From contig CM043947.1 in the NCBI GenBank assembly GCA_014529385.2, forward strand, positions 125,336,391 to 125,400,390: 64,000 nt of DNA, written 5' to 3'. Shown piece by piece: positions 10,010 to 19,971 of the stretch (position 1 is the stretch's first letter; each line of letters opens with the position of its first letter). The position numbers and the translations under genes were made by a program. The DNA is from Adiantum capillus-veneris (lineage: Eukaryota; Streptophyta; Polypodiopsida; Polypodiales; Pteridaceae). The notes beneath the pieces are model-generated. The model was not told the DNA's origin and made no database searches. It saw nothing but the letters and a program-made list of their open reading frames with translations.

Positions 10010-10668
10010 TGATGAGGACCCTTGGTTGATCTATAGCTTTCACTTCAACCTTTGATTCGACATTAGTTCCAAGTTGATGAAGACTCTCCGCTTTCCACTC
10101 TTTATTCTTTGCCGGGGTTCTGCAAATGCAAAAACGCTAGGCTGATCTGTTGTGTCATGATGACGCCGGGGCTGATCTGCTGTGCACAAATCACCAAGGC
10201 TGATCTGATGCAAAAACGCTAGGTCTTTTGTGGAGAAAATGCCAGAGTAGTCGCGGGGGTTGGTCTTGCTGAGAAGTTGCCTGTTGAGCAAGGTGCTCCT
10301 GCTGCCTCTTCTGCCAGAAAGTGTGAACTTTGTTTTGCTTATATATTAACTTAGAAAAATTGCCCTACCTACTTTTGTTGGAAAGTCACTTAAAAATAAT
10401 AAGTGAAAATACCAATAAATAGGAAAATAGGCTAAATGCACTGGAAAATTCCCCTAACTGATGCTAATGGAAACTGATGGGAATTTCGATGATCATGCTG
10501 TGTGCAACCGGAGGATATGCATCTATGCTAAGTGACTGGGCATGCACGGTCTACGAATAGACTCACAAAAGTGCCAGATCACTGCTAATGTAACTTGATC
10601 GGATTGACTGAACCCTGCTGTGGTGTAGCTTGTCCATGGAGACATAGGGTTGGGATGTGTCACGTGAC
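10010..10668 (-). repeat. LTR of the nested chromovirus fragment
   Basis: Starts TGTCACGTGACA after a purine tract and ends ...GGTCCTCATCA where gypsy B gag resumes (YHQQASHDVNAFHKE). Length 659. A TATA-like TATATAAGC (minus) lies near 10340. Downstream of it are three GGCTGATCTG words (plus strand, about 10141, 10170 and 10199) spaced ~29 bases. The right end is firm; the left boundary is the TG/CA choice that restores the gag frame. Confidence 0.5.
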
Positions 10669-10930
10669 ATCCCCTCCTTTTCAAAGTGAGGTACTGGTAC
10701 CGAACTGTATGGCGTCGAGGGAGATCGCCAACAGCATCCGGAATCCTGGAAGGGACTCTTCGCCGGCCCACTCTGAGGTGTGGGTTGTGCGGTACTTGAA
10801 CTTCATAAAGGTCTGCAACGCTTGCTTCTTTGTGCCGCACCGAAAGCGACACAAAGTCTTTTGAATCTCCTTTCTTGCATCAACTTCGTCTAGAGTCCTG
10901 CTTCTTTCGTCTTCAAGAATCTCCATGGCT
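10010..10930 (-). mobile_element. Nested chromovirus 3' end: chromodomain, PPT and LTR
   Basis: Inserted in gypsy B gag. On the minus strand, 10925-10700 reads AMEILEDERSRTL...FMKFKYRTTHTSEWAGEES, whose layout matches the C-terminal chromodomain of chromoviral integrases (ILxxRxRxL, then hydrophobic-K-[FY]-K-[GY] and EW/TW). A stop follows, then a purine tract AAAAGGAGGGGA (10669-10680) and an LTR starting TGTCACGTGAC at 10668. The rest of that element is absent, so this is a 3' fragment. Chromodomain assignment is by pattern and moderately sure. Confidence 0.5.
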
Positions 10931-10934
10931 GAAA

Positions 10935-11485
10935 AGTTCCTCCTCAAAGGTCCTTGGTTTCTTAAGCTCCACCTTCAAGCACAGACTACTCCTCAAACTT
11001 GCAAGAAACCTATCCTTTTTCAACATGACTTGAGGAATTTCAACCCCCAAAGATGTACACCACTTTGTCCATAGTGCATTGAATGCCTTCAAAAAGTCTT
11101 CTATGGTCTGGCCTTCACTCTGTACCTAGCCTTGAATAGACTGCCATACCTTTTGTGGGTCTTCCACTTGTTGAAAGTGTGTAAGAAAAGCATGTCTTAC
11201 CATTTCATAAGTCATAACTTGAGGAGGTTGGGCTTATTGTAGCTCCTTCTCGTACGTTCCAACCATTCCCTAGCATCTCCCTTCAAACAGAAGTAGAAGA
11301 TTCGCAGCACCAATGTTGGGTCCTGCTTGTCAGCAAGAAGGCAACCAAACTCCATTTTCTCAATGAACCCTTTGGCACTTTTGTTTGATTTCCCACTAAA
11401 CTTCAAAAAACTAAAGGCCATGTCTTCCAAAAACTTTAAAGTGAAGGTAACTTGAAGCGATTCTCACTGGCAGGCACCAAAACAC
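10935..11485 (-). pseudogene. Gag core of gypsy B
   Basis: Minus-strand frame MEDMAFSFLKFSGKSNKSA...FYFCLKGDAREWLERT (11430-11215), followed after a frame change by HAFLTHFQQVEDPQKVWQS and EDFLKAFNALWTKWC. The DAREWLxxL block and the following LxxHFQQ helix fit the retrotransposon gag domain. Stops at about 11212 and within the following frame show decay. A possible primer-binding region lies between it and the 5' LTR (minus strand TTGGTGCCTGCC at about 11470-11482). Confidence 0.55.
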
Positions 11486-12400
11486 CATTGGGAAAAAGAC
11501 AAAGTAGGACACCTCTATAGCTTTATAGCCCAAGAGCGTTAAAACTTCAACCTCGGCACCAAAACCACTCCTAGTAAATCTCAACCAAAAGGCCTATGCT
11601 CCCTTGGGAATTTACAAGCACACGCCCACCCAAAGGACCATAGCACATAGGAGCAAAACCCTGTCAAAGCATGGATTTACAGCACACGCCCACCCAAAGG
11701 ACCATAGCATATAGGAGAAAAACCCTGTCAAAGCACAGATTTAGAGCACACGCCGACCAATGCATATGAATACAAGGGCCTCCCCTTTTACAATTGAACA
11801 TCACAAACCCACAATTTCAACATGAGCTCCACAATTCATAGATACATGCCCTCCCAATCTGTCAGCACACAATTTGCCACTAGGTTGTCATAGTCATAAC
11901 CCTGTAGAGAACTAGTCGTAACTTGAAAAGCGTAACTCCAATTGGGGCTCTTTAAATCTTGAAAGAAATGTTGAAAAATGGCTGGCAAGAAATCTTAAGA
12001 TGATCAAAACTGATTTTACATGTTTCTATGTGCAAAATTGACATGAATAGAGAGCTGTCCCGGTACGACTACACGTAGAGAAGGCAAGGCGAGGGCATAA
12101 AATTGCATCCCAAAGCATCAAGGAGGCACAACGAGCTTAAACCTGCAAATTTCTTATCTTTGGCTGAACGTTTTTTAGTATGTACATGAGTTTTAGTTAT
12201 ATACAAGTCTCATTTCAAAAAACTCACTAACGCTTAAGCACATACAATAACCCAACACATGTACTTGCCCTGCATGTACATGTGCTTGCTAAAGAAAGCT
12301 AAAAAACCCACAAAAAGAAATACACACACACTTTTGGCCTCGAGAGTCATGTCCATATGTACAAATTTATAAAAAAAGGGTGTTGAACATGCACCCAACA
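11486..12400 (-). repeat. 5' LTR of gypsy B
   Basis: 915-base repeat matching 7498-8216. On the minus strand it begins TGTTGGGTGCATGTTCAACA and ends ...CTTTTTCCCAATG, the last bases being altered from the CCCAACA seen in the other copy. It holds an internal duplication: the ACAGC-ACACGCCCACC...CAAAGGACCATAGCA block occurs twice (about 11618 and 11681). This is absent in the left LTR. Confidence 0.65.
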
Positions 12401-13009
12401 GCATCTACTATGAGCCTAATCTTCATATTTTAGTGCTTAGATCATTGTTTTTTGACGTTTTGACCAGAGGAGAGTGTTTAGACCTTAGGGCGACCTATTT
12501 GGGCTCTTTAGTTGTAATTTTTGTGACTTGGGTCATGATGGATTGCGATCCGTATACTTTGATAGAATGCGATAAGACTTTGTAGACTTGACCCTTTAGG
12601 CCTAGTGAAGCTTCCCTTAAAGTTTCGTGACAATTCGAGTCTGTTAAGTCACTGGAATTGTGTGATGACCTTGAGTGGTGAGAAAGGATATAGGCATATT
12701 TTTTTATCATTGAGTGATTGTTTTCTTGTCGAGTTGATGTGTTTGCTTGTTAGGTTCACTTCTTGAGGATTGACAACCTCAAAGAGTCTCCGTGCCTCAT
12801 CCGAGTCACTTCCATGAGTATTGACATATTATGTTAGTGCCAGATAGCTATTCTACAAACGTCTGTCATGGTGACCCGCTAACAGCAACGGAGGCATTAG
12901 AGTGTAGAGAGATAATGAGATACTTCCAAAACTCTGTAACACACTTGTTCTCGAGGCTCTCAAAAGTTGTTGGCATACTATTAAACCCTTATTGAAGAGA
13001 TATTGCGAG
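12401..13009. other. Unassigned, probably LINE-derived DNA
   Basis: No frame or motif I can name. Because the copia element separates it from LINE-coding sequence at 18200-18440, part of it is likely upstream sequence of that same LINE. This is inference from position only. Confidence 0.25.
13005..13009. repeat. Left target duplication of copia (GCGAG/GCGAT)
   Basis: GCGAG at 13005-13009 and GCGAT at 18195-18199 flank the copia element; four of five bases agree. The LTR terminus next to the left copy has lost its TGTT and reads A-GAAGATGATG, so a small edit occurred at this junction. Confidence 0.45.
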
Positions 13010-13286
13010 AGAAGATGATGAAACAGGAAACAGAAGAAAGACAGCAACTCAGAGTAGGAAGAAGATGGAGAAGGAGAAGACACAGAGCTTGTGTACGAGA
13101 TCTCTGTAGTCTCTCTCTCTGTATTGGAATAATAATTGTGTATACAAACTCAGAGCTACAAAGCTTATATGAAACCCTAAGAGATAAGGTGTCCTTTCAC
13201 ACCAGATGTCCAGGGGGAAAAACCCAGTGGGAGAAAAGTGCCCCTGGTGAAGCGCGTATACACACTAACACTACTACATGTCTACA
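13010..13286 (-). repeat. 3' LTR of copia
   Basis: Near-identical to 17915-18194. On the minus strand it starts TGTAGACATGTAGTAGTG. The far end is trimmed: the TGTT expected on the plus strand is replaced by A at 13010. It carries a TATA-like CATATAAGC on the minus strand at about 13163-13171. Confidence 0.9.
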
Positions 13287-13300
13287 AATCCCCCCTGTAG
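13287..13300 (-). other. Polypurine tract of copia
   Basis: Minus strand ACAGGGGGGATT directly before the 3' LTR. It lies about 35 bases after the gag-pol stop codon, as expected for plus-strand priming. Confidence 0.8.
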
Positions 13301-13333
13301 TGATAGTGTGAATCCGTACAAGGTAGCAGATCA

Positions 13334-16300
13334 TCATGTGTATGAGAGTAAGCCCAAAGCTTTTCGGAAAGCTTCAAACTTTTCTCGTGATAACGCCTTC
13401 GTAAATAGATCTGCAATGTTATCCTGTGTAGGACAGTAAGTTAGTGTGATCTCCCCTGCATGTAGCCTTTCCCTGACATAGTGGTAGTGAACCTCTATGT
13501 GCTTTGTTCTTGCATGAAATACTGGATTCCTTGCAACTGCCATAGCACTCTGACTGTCAGTGAAAATGGTAGTGGGTGCCTGTTGACACTCACAAAGATC
13601 TGCCAATAACCTGCGTATCCATACACAATCAACTGTTGCCGTGAAAGCTGCCCTGTACTCAGCTTCACAAGTTGATGTAGCCACTGTGGGTTGCTTCTTG
13701 CTTAGCCAAGATATACATGCATTTCCCAAGAAAAAACAATTGCCACTTGTGGAATGTCGTGTGTCAAAATCACCAGCCCAATCTGAATCGCTGTAACCAA
13801 GAAGCTGCATAGAACTGTGCTTTCCATACATATCCCCCCTTGGAAAGAACATGGCAAGATTAGGGGTACCTGAAAGGTAACGAAGTATGCGCTTCACAGC
13901 TTGCCAATGATGCATACCTGGGCTGTGCATAAATCTGCTTGCTTGTGAAACCCCAAATTGAATGTCTGGACGAGTGTTGCCTACCAAATATATCAAGCAA
14001 CCAACCGCTGCTGCATAAGTATGTACATCAAAAGGTTCTCCAGCATCGTGCATGCTCAACTTTGATCCAGTTTCTACGGGTGTAGAGATTGGCTTACAAT
14101 TTTGCATACCAAACTTGTCCAAAATTTTATGCAAATATTTTGCCTGCAACATGTATATGCCATCCTCTGATTGCACAAACTGAATACCCAAGTAATAATG
14201 TAGCAAACCAAGATCAGACATCTCAAAGGTTTTTCTCAAAGCATCTTTAAACGCTTCAATTTCATTTGCATTATTGCCTGTAAGAAGCATATCATCCACA
14301 TAAAGTGTTAGCATAATGAGAACTCCATCTCTCTTTTTGACATACAAAGTACTTTCTGTTGGACTATTCTGAAATCCCTGGCCAATCAAATAAGTATGTA
14401 TCTTCTCATACCATGCTCTTGGAGCCTGTTTGAGACCATACAAAGCTTTACGCAATCTACATACCTTTTGCTCTTGACCTTTTACAACAAAACCACTTGG
14501 TTGACTTACATAAACTTCTTCCTGCAAATCACCATTCAAAAAAGCAGTCTTGATATCCAACTGATGCACTTTCCAACCATGATGAGCAGCAATTGCAACT
14601 AGTGATCTAACTGTGGACGCACGAGAAGTAGGAGCAAAGGTTTCATCATAATCTATGCCTTTCTGTTGCGCATAGCCTTTTGCCACAAGCCTTGCTTTGT
14701 ACCTGTCAACAGTACCATCTTGTTTCCTTTTTACCTTAAAAACCCACTTTGTACCAATAGGCTTTTTACCTGTAGGCAAGTCCACTAGATCCCATGTATG
14801 ATTCTTATGAATAGAATCAATTTCTTGCTGCATAGCATCTTTCCACTGAACACACTCTAAAGCTTGATCAAATGAATCAGGCTCATCTGCATCACAAAGA
14901 GTGCTAAAGCAAGCCAAATCTACTTGCTCTCTGCCAAAAGTAGTACAAGCACGTGTTTTTCGTGGCAACGGTGCATCCAACTTGCTATCCTGCAAAGTTT
15001 TTTGAACCCGTTTAGGCAAGGTTCTTTCTTCCCTGAGAACTTCTTGCTCTTCACGCACAATTTCCTCTACATCATGAGGTGTCACATGCTGATCAAAAGA
15101 TTGATCAAGATTATCAACCTGTTGTGATTCTTGATTCTCCACAAAAGAAGGAAGCAAACCTTCAAATACATCATGTGTCTGCATATGAGGTACATCAAAA
15201 GCAACCATAGGTTGAGCAGTAGTTTCTGCAAAAATTACATCACGACTTTCAAAAATCTTGTTTGTAGCAGGATTGTAAAGTCTATAACCTTTACTTTCAC
15301 TACTGTACCCCACAAATATACATTTGATTGCCTTATCATCAAGCTTCCCACGTAACTGCTGAGGGATGTGAGCATAAGCAAGACAACCAAAAACACGAAG
15401 ATAACTGACTGAAGGTTTTTTGTCATACCAAGCTTCATATGCAGTAATGGTCTTCAAGGCACGAGTAGGACACCTGTTCAAAACATGTGCTGCACAAGCA
15501 ATTGCCTCCATCCATAGTTTATGAGGCAAACTCTTAGCCTTGAGCATACATCTAGCTGTCTCCATTAAAGACCTGTTCTTCCTTTCTGCAACACCATTCT
15601 GTTGTGGTGTGTATGGCATAGTGCATTGGTGTTTAATGCCTTTCTTTCCCAAAAAATCCTTAAATGCACCTGACATGTATTCACCTCCTCGATCGGTACG
15701 AAGAGTCTGTACTTTGCAACCTGTTTCATTTTCAACCATGGCGACATAATGTTGAAAAACTACAAACACATCTGACTTTGCTTTGAGTGGATACACCCAA
15801 CAAAACCTGGAAAAGTCATCAATGAAGGTCACAAAATAAAGGCTGTTTCCTATAGATGGCGTCCTCATTGGACCACATACATCACTGTGTACAAGCTGCA
15901 ACTTTCGTGTCGCTCTAACTGAACCATCCTGTGAAAATGCAAATCTGTGCATCTTTCCAAGAACGCAACCTTCACATACATGTCTTGGTGGCATCTCCAG
16001 TAAAGACAAATCATGCACCATATTATGACGTTGTAAAGTCATCAAACTGCCATAACCAACATGCCCAAATCTAGCATGCCACAACTCAGCATCCTGCATG
16101 GCCTGAGTCTTTGTTTCTGCAATACATACCTGAATCTGCTTTTCATAGCGATCTAGCACAAATAGTCCATTTTCCAGCGTCCCTGTAGTGATAAGAGAAT
16201 AACCATTCTCTCGATCTCGTACAACATATCTGTCATCCTCAAAAATGACCCGAAGACCATTTTTTGCAAGAGAGGATACAGACAACAAATTCTTCTTGAT

Positions 16301-17515
16301 CCCTGGAACATATAAGACATCTGGCAAGCATAAATCTGAACCATCTGAAATGGTAATCAAAATCTTACCAACGCCTTTGATTGGATAAGAAGCATTATTT
16401 GCACATGTCACCTTCTTTCCTGCTGGAGCTGCATCCAATGAACAAAACAAATCCTTCCTTGAAGTAATATGCCTGGATGCACCACTATCAAAGTACCAAA
16501 TCATTTGTGTCTTGTCAACACTGTAAGTAGAAAAATCTGAACATACTACAAAAGCATAAGAATCCTGCACAAAGTTTGCAGACTCTTCTTTAGTTGTAGA
16601 AGAATCACCAGAAGCTGAAACAACCAAACTTGACTCTTTCTTCTTTTCTTTAGCAATTCGCTTTTTACACTCACTAATGTAGTGACCAGGTTTCTTGCAG
16701 TAGTGACATTTACCTTTCTTCTTGGACTTGTCGGAATCACCTTTAGACTTCTCTGAAGATTGTCCTGCACTAGACTTGGAGTAATGAGCACTCTCTTTAC
16801 CCCTGTTTTTGTTCTGTACAACAAGAGCATGATCCATACCATCCACCTGTAAAGACTTGTTCTTACGTGATTGATCCTCCTGCAATAGCAAAGCCACTAA
16901 CTCTTCAAAATGAAGAGGGTCAGGATTAGCTCGCAAAGACAGAGTCAAAGAAGTCTGAAAAGTCAAATAAGATGGTGGTAGTGAATTGAGTGTTTTGGAA
17001 ACCAAGTCCTTCTCTGGAATCACTTCATCAATGCTAAGCAATTGCTCTTTAAGATCCCTGATTTTTGTAAGATGCTCGACAATATCGTCACCTTCGTCCA
17101 TCTGTATTTTGTCAAGTTGTTTCTTCAAAAACTCTATTCTGGCAGCGTTTCTTTCTCCAAACATAGCTTGCAGAGTGTTCCAAGCATCCTCAGAAGTTCT
17201 GCAAGATCTGATATGTGGTGTGATTGTCCTCTTTATGGTTAAGGCAATCACAACCATAGCCTGTGCATCTTTAGTATCCCATCTCTTTTGCTCTGGAGTG
17301 ACTTGTGAGGGTCCTGCACCAACAGCTGCACCACGACCAGGCGTGGCAGGTGCAATGCTACCTGGACGAACTTCATCTCCAGATACATAATCCCACAATC
17401 CTTTACCAACCAAAACATTTTTGGCCATAAAAGACCAAAGAGAATAGTTGGTACCATCCAATTTGTCTTCGGATGTAAACGCACCAAAAATCTCTTTCTC
17501 CGTAGATTGAGCCAT
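13334..17515 (-). CDS. Copia gag-pol polyprotein, intact
   Basis: One frame of about 1,393 codons from MAQSTEKEIF (ATG at 17515); an upstream in-frame ATG at 17530 adds MCIYS, but MAQS is the more usual copia start. Approximate order: UBN2-type gag (1-230); zinc knuckle CHYCKKPGHYISEC (~268); protease FDSGASRHIT (~342); integrase HHCC with HARFGHVGYGSL (~478), then the DDE core with TDRGGEYMS and PQQNGVAERKN; RT with TKWVFKVKRKQDG and catalytic LYVDDMLL (~1071); RNase H with STCEAEYRA and the TKHIEVHYH end. The protein makes the capsid, cuts itself, copies the RNA and integrates cDNA. No stop or frameshift seen; full length for the family. Confidence 0.93.
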   Translation of the reverse strand: MAQSTEKEIFGAFTSEDKLDGTNYSLWSFMAKNVLVGKGLWDYVSGDEVRPGSIAPATPGRGAAVGAGPSQVTPEQKRWDTKDAQAMVVIALTIKRTITPHIRSCRTSEDAWNTLQAMFGERNAARIEFLKKQLDKIQMDEGDDIVEHLTKIRDLKEQLLSIDEVIPEKDLVSKTLNSLPPSYLTFQTSLTLSLRANPDPLHFEELVALLLQEDQSRKNKSLQVDGMDHALVVQNKNRGKESAHYSKSSAGQSSEKSKGDSDKSKKKGKCHYCKKPGHYISECKKRIAKEKKKESSLVVSASGDSSTTKEESANFVQDSYAFVVCSDFSTYSVDKTQMIWYFDSGASRHITSRKDLFCSLDAAPAGKKVTCANNASYPIKGVGKILITISDGSDLCLPDVLYVPGIKKNLLSVSSLAKNGLRVIFEDDRYVVRDRENGYSLITTGTLENGLFVLDRYEKQIQVCIAETKTQAMQDAELWHARFGHVGYGSLMTLQRHNMVHDLSLLEMPPRHVCEGCVLGKMHRFAFSQDGSVRATRKLQLVHSDVCGPMRTPSIGNSLYFVTFIDDFSRFCWVYPLKAKSDVFVVFQHYVAMVENETGCKVQTLRTDRGGEYMSGAFKDFLGKKGIKHQCTMPYTPQQNGVAERKNRSLMETARCMLKAKSLPHKLWMEAIACAAHVLNRCPTRALKTITAYEAWYDKKPSVSYLRVFGCLAYAHIPQQLRGKLDDKAIKCIFVGYSSESKGYRLYNPATNKIFESRDVIFAETTAQPMVAFDVPHMQTHDVFEGLLPSFVENQESQQVDNLDQSFDQHVTPHDVEEIVREEQEVLREERTLPKRVQKTLQDSKLDAPLPRKTRACTTFGREQVDLACFSTLCDADEPDSFDQALECVQWKDAMQQEIDSIHKNHTWDLVDLPTGKKPIGTKWVFKVKRKQDGTVDRYKARLVAKGYAQQKGIDYDETFAPTSRASTVRSLVAIAAHHGWKVHQLDIKTAFLNGDLQEEVYVSQPSGFVVKGQEQKVCRLRKALYGLKQAPRAWYEKIHTYLIGQGFQNSPTESTLYVKKRDGVLIMLTLYVDDMLLTGNNANEIEAFKDALRKTFEMSDLGLLHYYLGIQFVQSEDGIYMLQAKYLHKILDKFGMQNCKPISTPVETGSKLSMHDAGEPFDVHTYAAAVGCLIYLVGNTRPDIQFGVSQASRFMHSPGMHHWQAVKRILRYLSGTPNLAMFFPRGDMYGKHSSMQLLGYSDSDWAGDFDTRHSTSGNCFFLGNACISWLSKKQPTVATSTCEAEYRAAFTATVDCVWIRRLLADLCECQQAPTTIFTDSQSAMAVARNPVFHARTKHIEVHYHYVRERLHAGEITLTYCPTQDNIADLFTKALSREKFEAFRKALGLLSYT

Positions 17516-17897
17516 ACTGTAGATGCACACAAGAGAGCAAAAGAACCTCCAAGAGATTCACAAATCTCCTCTCCAATCCAAGCAAAACTCTACACAAAAT
17601 CTCAGCACAAAGCTAAGACAAGCTGCTTCCCAAAAGAACTGTTTACCTGAAGAAAATCTGTCAAAAAGCACACCCTCTTGATCTAAACGCCTCCGAAAAG
17701 TAACTTCTGCTACGCTGCTCAGAACAAAATTCTGAGGGCTCGAACGGCTTTGAAAGGGGGGTAAAACCGCAGGTCACCTGCTCAGAATACTCCCAGAACG
17801 TCGAGGATGCTCCCACGAACAAATTTTCCGAAAACTACCTGAAAACTGCGATTGCGCGCGCAGACGCGAAAACGCAAGTAGAGGCTCTGGAAATCAC
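17516..17897 (-). other. Copia 5' leader
   Basis: Non-coding leader between the primer-binding site and the gag-pol start. It would contain packaging signals in a copia RNA. No separate frame is supported. Confidence 0.6.
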
Positions 17898-17913
17898 CTT
17901 GCTCTGATACCAA
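17898..17913 (-). other. Copia primer-binding site (initiator tRNA-Met)
   Basis: Minus strand TGGTATCAGAGCAAGG one or two bases from the 5' LTR end. TGGTATCAGAGC is complementary to the 3' end of plant initiator tRNA-Met, the standard copia primer. Confidence 0.88.
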
Positions 17914-17914
17914 T

Positions 17915-18194
17915 TGTTGAAGATGATGAAACAGGAAACAGAAGAAAGACAGCAACTCAGAGTAGGAAGAAGATGGAGAGGGAGAAGACACAGAGCTTGT
18001 GTACGAGATCTCTGTAGTCTCTCTCTCTGTATTGGAATAATAATTGTGTATACAAACTCAGAGCTACAAAGCTTATATGAAACCCTAAGAGATAAGGTGT
18101 CCTTTCACACCAGATGTCCAGGGGGAAAAACCCAGTGGGAGAAAAGTGCCCCTGGTGAAGCGCGTATACACACTAACACTACTACATGTCTACA
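17915..18194 (-). repeat. 5' LTR of copia
   Basis: 280-bp LTR with intact TGT...ACA termini: minus strand TGTAGACATG... to ...CATCTTCAACA. Provides promoter (TATA-like CATATAAGC near 18071-18079) and RNA ends. Confidence 0.92.
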
Positions 18195-18199
18195 GCGAT

Positions 18200-18857
18200 A
18201 GCAAAAATCATTTGGAATCCATAGCGACCTTAGTTGATGAAGGTATGTGGAAGGTGTTCTGGGGGGCCTTGCCGACAGGCCCCAAGATCCAAGCTCAAGG
18301 TATCGTCTTTGACAGGTGCTCGGGTTGCAAAATGGCTAGTGAGGACCTATCCCACCTATTCAAGGAGTGTCCAAGGATTAGAGACTTGTCAGGTGAAATC
18401 TGCCAATGGATCCAAAGGACTTGGAAGATAGGGTTCTAGAATGATTTGTTCCTAGAAGGGAAAGGGATGAAAAGCCAAGAACTTCTAAAATGTACTCAAA
18501 TTGCTAGATTCTTCTTCTTTCACCATGTTTGGAAGGCTAGGAACCGCCAAGTGTTTCATAAGGAACTCTCTGTAGCTAACTTCTCATAGATTATCCATGA
18601 AATCAGGGAAACAATTGTTGTGATTGAAAAAAGCAAGAATTCGGAACAAGTGGAATAGGGTATCTCTCACCATCAAGTCCAATTGCGGTGAGTAAGGGCC
18701 ATTAGATTATGCTTCACCTGGGTTTGAGACTGTGTAACTTCTTGATATAACCTTCACTCCTTGAAGGCTCGTCTCCATCTTGAGGTTGCTTTGTACATTT
18801 CTTTGTGGAATATCTAATACATACACTCATTATTGTGAGTTTGGCCCAAAAAAAAAA
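18200..18857 (+). mobile_element. LINE 3' end with hairpin and A-tail
   Basis: Plus-strand LINE remnant: zf-RVT coding (18240-18600), a 3' UTR with CTTGATATAACC...CTTTGTACATTTCTTTGTGG, a hairpin ACTCATTATTGTGAGT (18825-18840), TTGGCCC and ten A (18848-18857). The same 3' UTR recurs at 20070-20182, so two copies of one family lie side by side. The upstream part was separated by the copia insertion. Confidence 0.7.
18240..18600 (+). pseudogene. LINE C-terminal zf-RVT domain
   Basis: Frame from 18243: MWKVFWGALPTGPKIQAQGI, then CSGCKMASEDLSHLFKECPR and LSGEICQWIQRTW. The W-x3-W...LPTxxxxQ-G-I, CxxC, HLFxxC pattern is the zf-RVT region at the end of plant LINE ORF2 proteins. A stop at 18437 is followed in frame by FFFHHVWKARNRQVFH, also LINE-like. 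It is homologous to the minus-strand region at 61150-61030. Broken, non-functional. Confidence 0.7.
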
Positions 18858-18871
18858 GGGAATAGCGTGTG
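18858..18871. repeat. Left target duplication of the 1.1-kb retroposon
   Basis: GGGAATAGCGTGTG at 18858-18871 matches GGGAATAGTGTGGG at 19972-19985 in 12 of 14 positions. The right copy follows an A-tail, as expected for target-primed insertion. Confidence 0.55.
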
Positions 18872-19971
18872 AGTCTTATAGTAAAGTGTGCATGCTAGGG
18901 TTCAAAGGCGACATTGAGGTTGGTTGGGGGGTGAGGAATGGAGATCCAAGCTACAAGCGGCTATCCCAAGTGGAGATTTGGGATGGGCACTCCCCTCACA
19001 CTCGCCTCGATCCCACCATGACCCTATTATTTTGAAAACACGGGCTCTTGGGGGGTCCTCTTCTTGTCAAGTAAGGAAACAGTCCCCTCCACAAGCATGT
19101 GTAGGGATTTTTGTCGAGACTAATGGATTTTTGGTGGTGTGTGGGCCACAAGAAGAGCAGGTAATGTCAATCGTGAAGGAGGCTTTCTTGTTGACCCACC
19201 TGCCATGGCCAAGATCAGGATCGTGAGAGGAATGCAGGGCATGTCCTACCATGAAGAAAAGCTTTCGTCCGTAGTAGGGATGCCTAGCTAGATTGGCCTT
19301 TAGCTCTTTTTCACTCCCAAAGGTTTTGTATGTGTGTGTATGCAATTGTTGTGGATTGACAGTTCGGCTTGCATTTGGTCTGAACAGTGGTCGGCCTTTT
19401 GTAGGTCAAGGAAGAGACTGTTGCATGTGGCAGATGTTGAAGCGTTTATGGCTTCAACATCTGCGGCTGTTGTGGATTGACAGCTCAGCTTGCATTTGGT
19501 GTGAACTGTGGTCGACCTTCTGTAGATTGAGGAAGAGATTGTTGCATGTGGCAGATGTTATGGCTTCCTTTTTGGGAGGAGGTTGAAATGATTGTTTTGT
19601 TGATGGGTGGTGCTTAGGTGGACCCTTTTTACTGACTTCTTTGCAGGCTTCGGCTACCCCTCCTTCAATGGCTTGGTGGACATGTGAGGCTAAGGTGATA
19701 GCTCTCTCCTCATGGTGGCCTTCTTGTATCGATCGGATCTAGTTCTTTTTTCAGCATTATTAGGCTTATTGCCTTTGGTGATGGAGTGGATGACTCCCCC
19801 CTTATGTGGATGTATGGTTGTTATGTGTTATCCCGGTGGATCCTGTACTAGCCAATGTACGGAGTGATCTTTTCATTCCCTAGCATAGGTTGTGCAGGGC
19901 TTGCAATGTAATTCTTTTTTTATTCAATATACTATTTGCTCATATTTATGGGTATTGCAAAAAAAAAAAGA
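18872..19971 (+). mobile_element. Tailed retroposon (~1.1 kb) without clear ORF
   Basis: Bounded by the imperfect 14-bp direct repeats, ending GGTATTGC-A(n)-GAG at 19954-19971. A stem CTCAT/ATGGG with ATTT loop lies just upstream (19939-19952), a weak version of the hairpin in the neighbouring LINE tails. It holds a ~121-bp partial tandem duplication (19348-19437 and 19469-19558). No long frame. It may be a 5'-truncated LINE or a large SINE. Confidence 0.5.
19348..19560 (+). repeat. Tandem duplication, period ~121 bp
   Basis: TTGTGGATTGACAG...CATGTGGCAGATGTT occurs at 19349-19437 and again at 19470-19558 with few differences. The linking segment contains a further short inverted piece, GTTGAAGC/GCTTCAAC (19437-19457). 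Confidence 0.75.

Larger units (their letters stand above)
7498..12400 (-). mobile_element. Tat-like Ty3/gypsy element B, decayed, with nested insertion
   Basis: Minus-strand LTR retrotransposon. Two direct repeats (7498-~8216 and 11486-12400) share long near-identical blocks, for example around 7590-7850 and 11590-11920. Between them, read right to left, come gag, CCHC knuckle, pre-protease segment, RT-associated RNase H, a second RNase H and the end of the integrase core. Protease and most of the RT are deleted. The second RNase H is the mark of the Tat lineage. A chromovirus 3' end has inserted into gag (10010-~10930). No clean target duplication was found. Confidence 0.7.
13010..18194 (-). 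mobile_element. Complete, young Ty1/copia retrotransposon
   Basis: Minus-strand element of about 5.2 kb with two ~280-bp LTRs, primer-binding site, one uninterrupted gag-pol frame and a polypurine tract. The LTRs differ at one position in the 276 aligned bases (13072 A against G in the right copy), so insertion was recent. Flanks show a 4-of-5 target duplication. Protease, integrase, reverse transcriptase and RNase H motifs all look intact. It inserted in LINE-derived DNA: a LINE zinc-knuckle coding region starts right after 18200. Confidence 0.9.

Noticed and set aside
14396-17390. Plus-strand and shifted frames inside the copia element
   Set aside because: They overlap the intact 1,393-codon frame on the minus strand and have no domain of their own.
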